64,000 nucleotides of DNA from Mortierella alpina (lineage: Eukaryota; Mortierellomycota; Mortierellomycetes; Mortierellales; Mortierellaceae), in NCBI GenBank assembly GCA_029449245.1, contig JANATF010000014.1, positions 438,501 through 502,500 on the forward strand, given 5' to 3'. Made by a program: the position numbers and the translations under genes. Positions within the stretch are counted from its first letter, which is position 1, and each line of letters opens with the position of its first letter. A model generated the notes under the pieces. The model was not told where the DNA came from and searched no databases. It was given only the letters and a program-made list of their open reading frames with translations. Below are positions 1 through 10,897 of the stretch, piece by piece.

Positions 1-2366
1 AGATGTCTCTGGCACATCTTCCATGACCTTGTCGCACGTAGCCTTCCAGTCCGCCGCGTCTTCGCCCGTATACTGGTCCTCAATCCATGGGAAGATTTGC
101 CGTTGAAGATCAAGAGGAGGGTTGAGACGATCTCTTTTCACATCGCACCGTGCGTTATGAAACCCTGCCATAGCGAATGCTCCAGGTATACCGAGCTTAG
201 AAAGGTAGTACGTGTGCATCTTTCCATGAGCCCAGTGTCCCATCCGCGCAATATTGTCGATATGGATCTCCATGTCCTCCAGCTCACGCGCAGCTCCATG
301 ACGGCCTGCGTGAGTCGGTCGGTTCGTCTCGATATCGCCCAATGAAAGTGCTTTTCGCGTTGATCTCAAGTCCGTCGAATAATCGATTTCATCGAGTCGG
401 TTTACACCCTTGTTTGTATACCTTGATTTTTGGCCACTCTTCCAGGTTGTCAAAATCTGGGATCTCTTCACCAGCGATCTAGTCCAAAAAGGCGCGGAAA
501 GCAGTAGGTGGCAGCTGTCAGTGAAATGGATTACAGAAGTATTTATGTACTGCTGTTTCTAGCGATGGATATGCTTACATGAAAACGCGCTCGAACATGT
601 AGAATGCGAAAGCGCCAACGCCGCATCGAAGATAATTCTGATGACGGAAAACCACAGCAAACTGGTTCTTCAGGTCCTGTTGCGTCTTACCCCCACGAAG
701 GCAGCAAGCTAGACCTCGGATCTTGTTTTGGGTACCAAACCGTTTGGTAAATATCGTTTGACAAAAGCAGTCTGAAAGGTCGAGTCGTCGAAGGTCCTCA
801 GAACGGAGGAACATTTGATGCCGTATATTGATGGCCATGCGATCCCGAATATACGTTGAGCGACGGTTCCACTGGCCCACACCCTTCCAGAGAAGGACCA
901 TCAAGTTCAGAAACTGCTCGACGGTGTATCCATCACGCAGTGGGCAGTATGTGCCCCGATCGAGGTTGGAGGTTGTCTTATCCTCAACGAGCCTCCGATA
1001 ATATGCAGCCATGGCGCTGGCGACAATCGGACAATCGCGCGGCTTCGGAAAGCGGTTCCTGTGTTCGCTACGCTGTACTGACCACTCACTGGTGAGTGCC
1101 TTCACAGCCGCCTCGACCGTCTCCTTGCCCACAGGTACACGAAAGCGATATTCCTTCGCATTGCTTGGGTCCTTCAGCGCTAGAGATATCATTAAAAAAT
1201 GAGGTTAACGTGATCAGAATATCGCCGCTCAAAACAATACTCCTTCATAGCCATGCCTCACGACGCTGTACACGTGTAATACCTTCTATGAACTCTTTTC
1301 GTATTTGCTCCTTCTCAATCTTTGCCGCCACTGGATCAAGGTGAGGATCGGTGATTGTCTGACCAATAATTCCGCTGAAGCTTCTGCCATGCCGAACGAT
1401 AACCTCCTTGAAATGTGCGAAAACTTTGTCCTGAAGAAATTGCAGGACCTTCGATGGTTCAACAAGATTATCGCCGCCAAACTTCTCAGAACAGAACGCC
1501 TATCAAGAAAGCGGGAAAAAGTAGAGACCTCGATATATCGATATAATGAGCTTCGCCAATCATTGGTACGTTCGCTAGGCGGCGGTAGTGTTGTGTACCT
1601 CCCAATCGACGAGATGCCGCGAGTATTGGTGCATAGTCTTCTTGCGGATATCCCGGCGCTGTATGTGCTCCATCATTTGGCGGATCATTTCGGTTCTACA
1701 TGGCTCTTTCTGCATTGTTGAAGTAATGATCCGGACTTGAATGGGTCGTACAGCTTCCTCGGTAGGCTGAGTGGAGTTGTCTGCAGCAATAATAGTCGCT
1801 GACGACGATTCTCCTTCCTCTTCTGCAAACTGTGCATTGGTGGTCGAGCAGGAAGGTCTTACACTCATTGATGACTCGCCAATACCTTCCTCGTATTGCT
1901 GCTGCCCATTGACACTGCTGATGGAATGAGAGATCACCTGAGTTCGTCTTTTTTTGGCGCTATGCGGTGGAGGGTGGTAGGCTTTCTCTTTTGACTGCCA
2001 TTTCCTCTTCGCTCGTAGAGAACTCTGGCGGAGCTCCTCATCCACCAGGTCAAACGCATCCTGTTCTGTACTGACTTGCTGCTGTACTTGTTGCAGTTGT
2101 TGATGCTGTACTTCCTGCTGTTGTAGTTGGACTCTCTGCTGTTGCTGCAATGCCTGCAATGCCTGCAGTACGTGGAGGTATCGCTCTTGCTGCCGGACCT
2201 CTTCCTGCTGCTGCTGTGGTCGTGCTTGTGCTTGTGCTTGTGGTTCTTTTTGTGGTTGTGGTTGTGGTTGTGGTTGTGGTTGTGGTTGTGGTTGGGGTGG
2301 TGGTGGTTGTGGTTGCTGCTGTTGTTGTTGAGGCTGAGGATCTGAGGGTAGGCTCTGGATTGTCAT
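1..2366 (-). CDS. Crypton tyrosine recombinase, left copy (3' end outside window)
   Basis: This is the site-specific recombinase of a Crypton DNA transposon, expected to cut and rejoin element ends through a Tyr-DNA intermediate. The first exon (1575-2366) opens with a Gln/Pro-rich low-complexity N-terminus, followed by a helical segment ending in YSRHLVDWE, just before a GTACAC donor. A middle exon (about 1280-1490) encodes the NLVEPSKVLQFL helix typical of Crypton/Ndc10-like proteins. The 575-1192 exon holds the first catalytic Arg region (FLRSEDLRRLDL). The 1-380 exon holds the H-x-x-R box (HAGRHGA), GHW and the nucleophile region (MHTYYL). Exon 1 is intact here, unlike in the right copy. 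The C-terminal GCR1-like domain lies beyond the window. Family assignment rests on the motif order; the exon borders are inferred. Confidence 0.75.
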
Positions 2367-2626
2367 AAAAAGTGTGTCAATCTTGATGGATTACATCTTT
2401 CTTGACGCAGAAGAGTAGCAATGTGCAGCACATTGCGTAAACGTAGGTGATTCTTTGCCGTACCTGATTTTCCTTGTGGTTCAAAGTTGCCATGGATGGA
2501 CGGAGGGAATGGAGGGGATGGGCGAGAACGCAATGCGAGGTTCAAAAGTAGGTCTGAATGCGTTGAGGTCTGATCTTAATGTTTATTTTACTGTGTGAGG
2601 TGAGGTGCATTTGAACGCCATGCTCC

Positions 2627-2649
2627 AAAAAAAAAAAAAAAAAAAAAAA
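2627..2649 (+). repeat. Poly(A) tract in left arm
   Basis: A 23-base A run, mirrored by a T run at 16085-16107 in the other arm. The adjoining 110 bp (2650-2762) is shared by both arms and is not part of the Crypton reading frames. It resembles the tail of a short retroposon, but no clear pol III A/B boxes are visible. Confidence 0.8.
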
Positions 2650-2885
2650 GCGCGAGAAAGGCCCAGACTACTTGACTTGTGCGCGAGTTCGAGGCATCCC
2701 CACGGTTCCCAGCCAAATTCACGCCTGCTAGTGGGAAACTCAGCGCGCGAGGCCCAGGTAGAAGGCGTCAAACAGCCAATGAAATGGCGTGGGTGGCTTA
2801 AAATTTTTGAGATGGCATCTCAAAGTTTTCTCAGCTCAATTTTGGTAGCGCATGATACAGTAACCATAGTCGAATACTTCTCCTC

Positions 2886-4193
2886 ATGGCCAATCCGCAC
2901 CATCGAGATGGGGACCCACGCACCACCACCCCCAATTCCTCAACCGGGAACCCACCATCTCAAACTTATGCATCCAAGGCCGCAGCCAGAGAAGCCCTCA
3001 TCTTCCTCACCACCTACGCTCACCCACAGTACGGACACTTGGCTGTCCCCCCCAGACGAAACCCTCAACTCGACAACTCTGCCAGTGCCTGGTCCATTGC
3101 CTACCTTGTTCCAAAGACCGTTACGTCCGGAGAAGTCCATGACGCCGCTGCAGACACCTTTGAACAAAACTCTGACAACCCCGTAATGGGAGTTGATCGC
3201 TTCCCCACCAGCACCGCCGGCCACAACAGAGTGGAAGTCTCTTACGACCCTCAACTTGACCCTGCCATTATTTCCCCTATCCCCATCAACGTGCACGGAG
3301 TGGAGTACCATCCCGTGTCGACCCAGACCGACTACATCATTACACGTTTCGCCATTAGTGACTACCGCTTCCGACCCGCCGATGTGCATTTCCAGGATCT
3401 CTTCAGATTAACCAGAAGCTTCGCAGATGATTTCAGAATGGGCGACGTCATCAAGATTGAAGTCCCCAAACTCCGATCCCCGAAAGGGCGGTACGCCTAC
3501 CGAAGTGAGAGTTCGTCTTCTACACCAAGGGTGAGAGGGAGGCGACCTCCATTATCCCCCGCTCCATGCCTCTAGAGGGACACCAGACCAACCCTGTCAA
3601 GGTCGGATGGAATGGTGCCCCGCCCCTGTGTACCTAAGAGGGAAGGCCACTTCCTCAAGACATGCGCCGAGAGACTGAGCAAGATCTGCAACACCTACCA
3701 CGCCCCTGGACACATCAGTGTGCACTGTGCGCGGTTTGGAGAGCGAGACCGTAAGGCTGCAGGTAAGAGCCCTGTGAGTGTATCCCCCTCCACCTCTTAT
3801 TCCAATGCCTCTTCTTCTTCCACTGCTTCCTCCTCCACTGCTTCTTCTTCCTTGAACCCGTCTTCTCCCAACGTTGCCACCACCACCACCCCTGCCAAGA
3901 AGGCACGCGCCCGCTCTCCCTCGCACTTCGAGTTCTCTGAAGGTGAGTTCGAGCACCTTATCGACTATGTCGATGCCTACGAGTCAGACGGCTCTGAGGA
4001 CAGAGAGGGAATGAGTGATGTTCAGTCCGAAGAGGACAGCGCACCCGACCATATGACCCAACCTCAAGATATGGATGTGGACGATGTGGCACCCACTGCC
4101 GCCACTGCCGAGACGTACAAGGACCAGCCCCCCTACACCCAGATCCCTGCTGACGAAAACACCCCTGACTCTGACTCCACCGACTCAACTTAA
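2886..4193 (+). pseudogene. LINE ORF1 (gag-like, zinc knuckles), frameshifted
   Basis: This is the putative nucleic-acid-binding first ORF of the LINE. The N-terminal portion (2886 to about 3490) is a globular gag-like domain. The C-terminal part (3612-4193) carries two CCHC-type knuckles, C-x6-GHFLKTC and C-x5-GHISVHC. It then runs into a Ser/Thr-rich and acidic tail (DSDSTDST). The frame is broken near 3490 and again near 3635. Between these points the plausible protein runs in a different frame (SMPLEGHQTNPVKVGW). It sits directly upstream of the endonuclease-RT ORF, as in Tad-clade LINEs. Assignment is by knuckle pattern and position. Confidence 0.7.
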
Positions 4194-4332
4194 GACAACC
4201 CCACGAGCCCTACTGCACCCGCACCTGCGGAGGCAAAGGGAAGATCCACCAAGAAGAGCAGCAAAAATACCCCCTCCCCTGAACCCACAGAACTTAGGCG
4301 ATCAACGCGTAATATAAAGAAAGCTTCAAAAA

Positions 4333-6830
4333 ATGAAAATAGCAACTCTTAATTGTCGCGGTCTCCGCAAACAACACCTCTCCACCAACAACGCCCGCCA
4401 ACCCAACAACTTTCTCATCTGGCTCCGTCAAACGGAGGCTGATATACTTGCCCTCCAGGAGCTACGATTCTCTACCACACCCACCACCAATGAACAAGCA
4501 CTCTACAATCAATACCTCAACGCCAACGATTCAGTCTGGACTGAACACTGCGCTCTCCTCCTTCGTGACCCGGACCTCTCACTCTCCAACACTGACACTA
4601 CCCTCGACGGTCGTGTAATCATCACCACGGTTACCTCTGCTTCCTCTTCCTTCTCCGCCACTTTCTGTGTTATGTATGCCCCAGCTAACAGGGCAGACCG
4701 CAGGACTTTCCTACTGGAATGTCTAACTTTACCTTTCTTCGTGCACCCTCCACAACATGCCCTGCTTATGGACGATCTCAACTTCCCCAACTTTGGCCGG
4801 AGACACCATGCCCAGTTCCAAGACTGGCTGGCGGTCCGACTAGTTGACTGTTTCACCCCGCTACACACCCCACCCATACCCACCTTCACACACACTGGCA
4901 ACGGTGCCCGCACCACAATCGATTATATTTTTTGCACTCTGCCCCTGCACTCACAGGTCTCTGACACCGAACAAACTTGTGCGCCTCAATTTTCAGACCA
5001 CGACATGTTGTCACTGACCCTCACACCAGCCCTCACCCCAAAGACAGGGCGAGGCTTTTGGCGCATGAATACCAAGCTACTCAACAGTAGCTGCTTTCTA
5101 GAGGACCTGACCGATTTTCTAACCAGGGCATCACGAAGACGGGATATGGAGAACGGACAGCAACACTGGGATCGAGTCAAGAAGATGATCAAAAAGTTCA
5201 GCATAACCGCCTCGATCGAGCGCAAACGGGACCGCCAGACAACAATCGAAGACCTGAACCAAGCGGGACAACGCACACTGGGAGCATTCTCTTCAGCCTC
5301 AGCAACCGATAAGGAAAAGCTGGAGGGGGAACTCTCCACCCTGGAAGCAGAACTTCAACAGACTATAGCCGAGGAACTGGACGCACATGCCCTCCGATCT
5401 GGGACAACGTGGCGGGAGAAGGGCGAGGCGAACTCGGGATATTTTTTCAGAGCCATCGCAGAGCGCTATGCGAAGCGACTGGTCCCCCCTCTCCACAACC
5501 CTGCCACAGATAACCTAACTTCCACTAACGAGGAGAAACTACAAGTGGCTGCCGATTTCTACTCTGACCTTTACACCCCGGAACCACACTCTGCTGAGGA
5601 CACACGCACACTGCTCCAAGCTCTACCACCAGCAGCCAGCCTGTCAGACCTGGATCAGGAGATGATCGTGGGCCGCATACAGGAAGATCAGTTGCAAGCA
5701 GTGGTCAACCACTCCCCCAACACCAAAGCACCAGGACGAGACGGAATCCCCTTTGAACTATACCGTGCCATACTTCACATACCTTAGATCATGGACCTGC
5801 TCCTGGAAGTCATGAACGATGCATTGCAGGATGGAGTCTTCCCTCCAAGCTGGCGAAAGACAGCCATGATCCTACTCTACAAGAAAGGGGAGGCATCACG
5901 GCTCGCCAACTGGAGACCTCTATCCTTGATCAACACGGACGCCAAGTTGTTCACAAAGATACTAGCCCAACGACTAAGACCCTGCATGGCAACCCTAACA
6001 GGAGAGTATCAGACTGGATTCACAGCGGGAAGACACATCGTTGATAACGGACTATCCTTGCTCTGCCTCCAGGACTACTGCAAGGACCGCTCCCAGGAAC
6101 ACGTGGGAATAATGCTCGATCAAGAGAAGACTTATGACCGTGTGCACCCATCATACCTCAAGGAAGTCCTGACGCATTTCCGATTCCCTAGGGCTTTCGT
6201 GAGATGCATCACTCTGCTCTTTTTCTCCACAGAGATCACACTCAATGTCAACGGACATGCATCTTCGGAATTCACCCAGTCCAGGGGACTCCGACAAGGA
6301 GATCCGTTGTCCCCGCTGCTCTTTAACCTGGCATTCGAGCCCCTTCTGGCGTACATTCAGTCTTCGCAGGAACTTCTTGGGATTCAAATACCAGGGAGAG
6401 AAACGGCAATCAAACTCTCGGCTTTCGCGGATGACCTCCTAATCTACTTGGCCTCGCTGACGGAGTGGCATTGGCTAGAGGAAGCACTCCAACTCTATGG
6501 ACGAGCCTCCAACGCCAAAGTTAACTTAGCCAAGACTGTGGCCTTCCCCTTGGGCAAGGAACCTAACGCAGCACTCAAAACCCACCTCCAAACTCTACAG
6601 ATCCAGTGGCACGACAAGGACAAGGAGAAAGCCTTGATATACCTCGGATTCCCCGTGGCCTTCTCCAGGCAGCAAGCGGAGAGCTATTGGGACCAATTGA
6701 AGACCAAGCTCCAGGGAGCACTGACCGTCCATTCCACCCGAACACTATCGGTCCTGGGCAGAGGCACAATAGTGAACGCACTCGCACTAGCCCGCCTGTG
6801 GCACATAGTATGGGTGGTGCGACCCACACC
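4333..6830 (+). pseudogene. LINE ORF2, 5' part: AP-like endonuclease and reverse transcriptase
   Basis: The N-terminus is an endonuclease/exonuclease/phosphatase fold: MKIATLNCRGL, LQELRF, DDLNFPN, TIDYIF and the SDHDML catalytic His box are all visible. Reverse transcriptase follows, with SPNTKAPGRDGIPFELY, WRPLSLINTDAKLFTK, GDPLSPLLFNLAFEP and the FADDLLIYL active site with its two Asp. One TAG codon (5785-5787) interrupts an otherwise continuous frame. The coding sequence stops at 6830, where a hAT element is inserted, and resumes at 14656. The conserved DFEKAYDRV box reads DQEKTYDRV here. The stop and insertion make this a dead copy; the family call is strong. Confidence 0.9.
6823..6830 (+). 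repeat. Left 8-bp target duplication (CCCACACC) of the hAT element
   Basis: CCCACACC immediately precedes the left terminal repeat and recurs at 14648-14655 immediately after the right one. Collapsing the two copies restores the LINE frame. Confidence 0.93.
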
Positions 6831-6927
6831 TAGGGATTCGAACCGGTTACAAACTTATCATCGGTTAAAAAACTGAAAAACTTATGCCGGACCGGTCCAA
6901 CTCGCCGGTCAATGGGCTCATGAAGCT

Positions 6928-6936
6928 ATTTTTAAT
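6928..6936 (+). repeat. Left 9-bp target duplication (ATTTTTAAT) of the MULE
   Basis: ATTTTTAAT at 6928-6936 recurs at 11211-11219. The two copies bracket the long inverted termini exactly. Confidence 0.88.
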
Positions 6937-7147
6937 GGGTTATACAAATTTGGTGTGTACACACCAGACACACACCTGGCGGCACACACCAAAATCCGAT
7001 TTTTGTATTTGCGTATGCGAATAGGCACACACCAACACACACCAAAATCCGATTTTTGTATTTGCATATGCGAATAGGCACACACCAACTCACACCAACA
7101 CAGACACAATTCGAGTTTTTATATATTTTTCGTATCTCAAAATCTGT

Positions 7148-10100
7148 TCAATACCTCTTCCTGGACGGAGTCGAATGCGTCCATGCTGGACCCAACGAAG
7201 ATGATAGCTCTCTCAAAACATTTTTACGACCAGATCCGTGCTTTGGGGGTTTGCGCATATCATGGTTGCACGGCTGATCGGGGAGTTCAACCGATGGTGA
7301 AATTAGAGTCCTTGCCTCTTCTTGGTACCTCCAGTCCATTGCCCTAATGCAATCCTCTTCGAGATGGAAAGACGTTGTCGTAGTCCAAAACTTGGCTTCG
7401 TTTACAGTTCTTGTGAGCAAAAGGCGCTGAGAACCTCGTTTGATTGTCTGCCCACATCCCGCACATACGGGCACCCTACCATTCCGCCCAACTACGCCCA
7501 AAGAGATCCCCATTGGATATCGTCGTTTTCGTCGTGGTATGCCCTCGGCGGCAGCAAGCTCTTTCGTAGCAGCTGAACTGTTTTTCGATCCAGCCTTCCA
7601 GTCGTTTGTTCTTGAGTGCTCTTCGTTGTCCCTCGCCTCCGCAACGGCGAGAGGACGCGACGAAGTGGCGAAGGTTTCATTCGTTGGTAATTTGGCCGTG
7701 GATTGTTGTTGGTCAGGCGGTGCACCTTTAACGGTGTTTTTCAAGTACCAAATCTGGCTTATTTGATATCCTTTAGGCGTCTCCATATCCTTTTTGTTAG
7801 ACATCAGCCATTGTAGCTTCCTCTGCTTCATCCCATCGTAAAACAAGGCGCCGCCTTTGATCATCGTTGTACAGCAAAAATGGCTTCCATTCCCGTATAT
7901 GATTGCAGCAAGGTGATACTCAGTATCATCAAGAGTCAACGCTTGCGCCGGACGCAGGACTGGTCCTTGATCCTTGTTCCAATCCAACAGACAATCAAGT
8001 ACAAGTAGATGGGGTAAATACGAAAACTGCATCCTTTCGTATGAACGATTGCCACGACAAGCATACCATCCTGAACCTGTGTCTCCAGTCTCAACATCAT
8101 AAACCGGCTGATACCTGAATGCCTCGTCCGAACCATGCTTCAAAACCGTTTCATCGTCAACGCGTACTGTGCATATCGAATCGCAAGGAATCAAGGAGTC
8201 GTTGAAGTTTTCCTGTGTGATATGTCTTGGCGATTTTGCTGACCATGAATGAAGCTCTGATTCCACCGTCTCGTGAGGTTGTGGACAGTGAGGGGACAAA
8301 CAATTAGAAGAGAAGATTGCAGGCAAGCGAGTGAGATTGGGCATACATCCCAAAAACATGTCCTCTACTGAACCCCATAGATCGTGGTTCCCCGTCTCTG
8401 CAAGATGAAGGACGCGAGTGCACCATAGCCAACGCGCCCTATCGTACCTTCCGCTCGATATCTCATTCAGGACGCTGGGTAATGCAATGCCTGCATCTGT
8501 GTTCAGGAGGTCCTCCGGAAGCGACGCCTCAGCGTATCGACTGAGAAGGTACCACGACGTCAGAGGCGTGTCCAACGGGCAGGTGTTTTGGGCGGCGAAG
8601 CCATTGTAAGAAACACCCCATGGGATGCCAAACGTACTCCAATCAACATCGCTTCCTAGTTTTGGGATCTTGTTGCGGCTGCCCTTAGGTCTACCAGCCG
8701 TAGGTCGACCAAGAGGTGCTTTGGGTTTTACGGTTACTGCTCGATGAAGAAGTGCTTTGGTGGTATCGGGTGCTCGTCCATCGTTGTGAGAGGCTTTGGT
8801 TTTTTTGTTACGCCGGTAGCGTACCGACTTTCCATGTGATTCGAAGCCATGATCTCTCACTATTCCCTGCAGATAGATGTAAGAGTACTCAAATGTTTCC
8901 GCGATCGACATCTTACGCTTGGTCGCGCATCTCTGAAAGTCGCCACCAAGACTCTCCTGTGCATTGGTGTCTCTGTCGAGTTTGGAGAAGTCTCCGGTGG
9001 CCTTTGCAGGAAAGATATGTTTCGCCCTGGATGGAGCAAGGTACCAATCCAGCCACCTATTCGCCTTCCCGTATTCCTGCCGCAATCGAGAGACAAGGAT
9101 ATCGAATGTCTCGCTATCGTGCTGGGGATCGAGTAGTTTCAAGGCACTACTGTAGAACTGCATCTCCTTGGCATGAGGCACCACGGCACCGTTACGCCTG
9201 ACCCTGGTGAGGGAGCGCTTGAAATGCACCTCGCAGAATCGGTAGTGATTTTCTAACTGGATTTCCTCATCGTCTGGCACACTATAGCGTGCGCGAAGTG
9301 CCAGTTCGAAACCAAGACGTTCCGCGTCAGAAAAATCGCAAGTCATTCCTGGAAAGTCCTCTGTGAATTCTTGCCATGTTTTGTACGGTAGAGCCTGCAA
9401 GAGAACCATGAAATGCGCCTGATAGTGGACTTGTGTCTTGCCGAGCATGATCGAAACCACCAGCGGTACCGTCCTCTGTATGACGGGACAAAATGCTGAA
9501 GTGAACGTCAGGTTAACATCGCTGTAATGGTCGTCTACAATGAATCCGTGTACCGAGTCGCTTTGCATGCATGTCTGGATCGCGGCTGTCTGTTGCTTCA
9601 TGAAATCCGTTTGGATGGCTATATGACCGTTGTGATTGCTGATGCTGGAGGAACGTATCATTACTATGTTGTGCTCCAGCTCGAACGCGGCCAAGGCTGA
9701 GAAATTAGAGGCGATCGACGTGCCCTTGAGAATCTTCGATCGTTCATATGCAGCCCTATCTTTGTTGCCATATACAGGATGAATACTGCTGGCGGGTTTC
9801 CGTGTCATGGTTCCATTTACAAGTTGCTTGGGGTGCACCTCAGGGGCAGTTCTGACCATTGTCTCAAACTCCTTCCTACCCTCAAGACTTGGATGAATTG
9901 CATGAGGGATAGCATGGTTGTGGAATCCCGAATGCCTGATGCGGACAGCCCAATAATCCTTCATGTCTTTAATGGCAACCTGCATGGTCGCCCGGCAGGA
10001 CACGTGTGTTAAAGATCCATGTCTTGGACACTGGCTTGTTGCAGGCTTTGGGGGTGAATATTTTCTCTTCAGCTCCGGCAGGTTGGGCCGCTCAATGAAG

Positions 10101-10399
10101 TGGCATTTGGGACATTGAAACACACCAAGGCAGCATTTGTTGTAGACTTTGCGGGGATCAGATCTTTTGCCGTGTCCGTAAATTATCACTGCCCACCCAA
10201 CACTACAAGCTTCGAAGGGAGCGAGTGTCCTGTCTACGCGACGGTCAATTATCACATTGCCATTTGGATACTCATCACATGAATCATGCATATACTCGTT
10301 TGATGCACTGGACTTTCTTGAAGAGCAGTTAGGAGGGTCATCTGCTGTGATCTTCACGGGAAGGAAATGCACAATTTTTATTAGTATGGGCAGGCGCAA
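7148..10399 (-). CDS. MULE transposase fused to a USP-like cysteine protease domain
   Basis: An uninterrupted 1083-codon frame on the minus strand. Residues of about 85-170 form a GCM/WRKY-like zinc-binding module (GVFQCPKCHF, QCPRHG, HSGFHNHAIPH). The MULE catalytic core follows: first Asp in GFIVDDHYSD, second in CDFSDAERLGFELAL, the FCEVHFKRSL C-x-x-H, and the Glu in TNAQESLGGDF. After a basic linker (GRPTAGRPKGSRNK) comes a papain-like domain resembling USP/C19 peptidases: a Cys box QNTCPLDTPLTSWYLL and, about 240 residues on, YHLAAIIYGNGSHFCCTTM with FYDGM, giving a plausible Cys/His/Asp triad. The C-terminus has a VCAGCGQTIKRGSQR...FHLEEDC finger. The transposase call is firm; the protease call is by motif only, and whether it is active is unknown. 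Confidence 0.88.
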   Translation of the reverse strand: MRLPILIKIVHFLPVKITADDPPNCSSRKSSASNEYMHDSCDEYPNGNVIIDRRVDRTLAPFEACSVGWAVIIYGHGKRSDPRKVYNKCCLGVFQCPKCHFIERPNLPELKRKYSPPKPATSQCPRHGSLTHVSCRATMQVAIKDMKDYWAVRIRHSGFHNHAIPHAIHPSLEGRKEFETMVRTAPEVHPKQLVNGTMTRKPASSIHPVYGNKDRAAYERSKILKGTSIASNFSALAAFELEHNIVMIRSSSISNHNGHIAIQTDFMKQQTAAIQTCMQSDSVHGFIVDDHYSDVNLTFTSAFCPVIQRTVPLVVSIMLGKTQVHYQAHFMVLLQALPYKTWQEFTEDFPGMTCDFSDAERLGFELALRARYSVPDDEEIQLENHYRFCEVHFKRSLTRVRRNGAVVPHAKEMQFYSSALKLLDPQHDSETFDILVSRLRQEYGKANRWLDWYLAPSRAKHIFPAKATGDFSKLDRDTNAQESLGGDFQRCATKRKMSIAETFEYSYIYLQGIVRDHGFESHGKSVRYRRNKKTKASHNDGRAPDTTKALLHRAVTVKPKAPLGRPTAGRPKGSRNKIPKLGSDVDWSTFGIPWGVSYNGFAAQNTCPLDTPLTSWYLLSRYAEASLPEDLLNTDAGIALPSVLNEISSGRYDRARWLWCTRVLHLAETGNHDLWGSVEDMFLGCMPNLTRLPAIFSSNCLSPHCPQPHETVESELHSWSAKSPRHITQENFNDSLIPCDSICTVRVDDETVLKHGSDEAFRYQPVYDVETGDTGSGWYACRGNRSYERMQFSYLPHLLVLDCLLDWNKDQGPVLRPAQALTLDDTEYHLAAIIYGNGSHFCCTTMIKGGALFYDGMKQRKLQWLMSNKKDMETPKGYQISQIWYLKNTVKGAPPDQQQSTAKLPTNETFATSSRPLAVAEARDNEEHSRTNDWKAGSKNSSAATKELAAAEGIPRRKRRYPMGISLGVVGRNGRVPVCAGCGQTIKRGSQRLLLTRTVNEAKFWTTTTSFHLEEDCIRAMDWRYQEEARTLISPSVELPDQPCNHDMRKPPKHGSGRKNVLRELSSSLGPAWTHSTPSRKRY

Positions 10400-10426
10400 T
10401 ATGGTAAGGGTTCGTTGTATGCTTTG

Positions 10427-10897
10427 TTAACATGCATACGCTACCATGCTAGTGACTTCTTGATTCCCCTGTTGATCTTCATGCAAAGGTGATGGGCTGT
10501 GGAGTGAATAAGGAATCTGCGGATATTCGGTCGGTGGATCCGGGGGTGGAGGAATGTCGTGCTCAGGCCTTTGATGGAAACGTGGTGATGTGTCGCTGGA
10601 AAAATGGTGCTGAGGATCATCAAGTTTTTGATTGGGAGAGGGTTCGCAGTTTTTTGGTTGGTGAGCCCGAGCCTTCGCGTCTTGCGTATGAGAAACACTT
10701 CGCGAAGAATCAGGTGTCTCCAGTTCCTCGCTGAAGACACGTAGGACATTGTTGCACAAATGAACGGTGCCTTCCAGCGTTGCCACGCTGAGTTTCAGAG
10801 CAAGTGTTATCAAGTCACGCATGGACAGGTGGGAGCGTAAGGAAGAGTTAAAGAAAGGGTAGCGTGAAGAAAGGGATAGCGGTTTGACTTTCATCAT
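10427..10897 (-). CDS. Probable 5' exon of the MULE transposase gene
   Basis: A 156-codon frame directly upstream of the large MULE frame on the same strand and inside the same element. It has a helical N-terminus (MRDLITLALKLS) and a Ser/Pro/His-rich, disordered C-terminal half. It ends about 30 bases before the large frame opens, at a GTAGCG sequence that could serve as a donor. I interpret it as the first exon, giving a protein of about 1200 residues. It could instead be a separate small ORF of the element. No domain is recognised. Confidence 0.5.
   Translation of the reverse strand: MMKVKPLSLSSRYPFFNSSLRSHLSMRDLITLALKLSVATLEGTVHLCNNVLRVFSEELETPDSSRSVSHTQDAKARAHQPKNCEPSPNQKLDDPQHHFSSDTSPRFHQRPEHDIPPPPDPPTEYPQIPYSLHSPSPLHEDQQGNQEVTSMVAYAC

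Larger units (their letters stand above)
1..2762 (-). repeat. Left arm of a large inverted repeat carrying a Crypton
   Basis: The reverse complement of this stretch recurs at 15973-18728. Homology starts at the first base of the window, so the arm may continue upstream. It ends at about 2762 in a GGTAGA/TCTACC junction. The 205-codon exon in this arm (575-1192) differs from the right-arm copy at only three residues. Differences elsewhere are mainly short indels and the length of the CA-rich glutamine/proline tract. Both arms hold a 23-base A/T tract (2627-2649 here) followed by about 110 bp of shared sequence next to the spacer. Confidence 0.93.

Noticed and set aside
2127-2368. Long plus-strand frames rich in Val, Leu and Trp
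   Set aside because: They are the complement of the CA-rich Gln/Pro tract of the Crypton exon and have no independent support.
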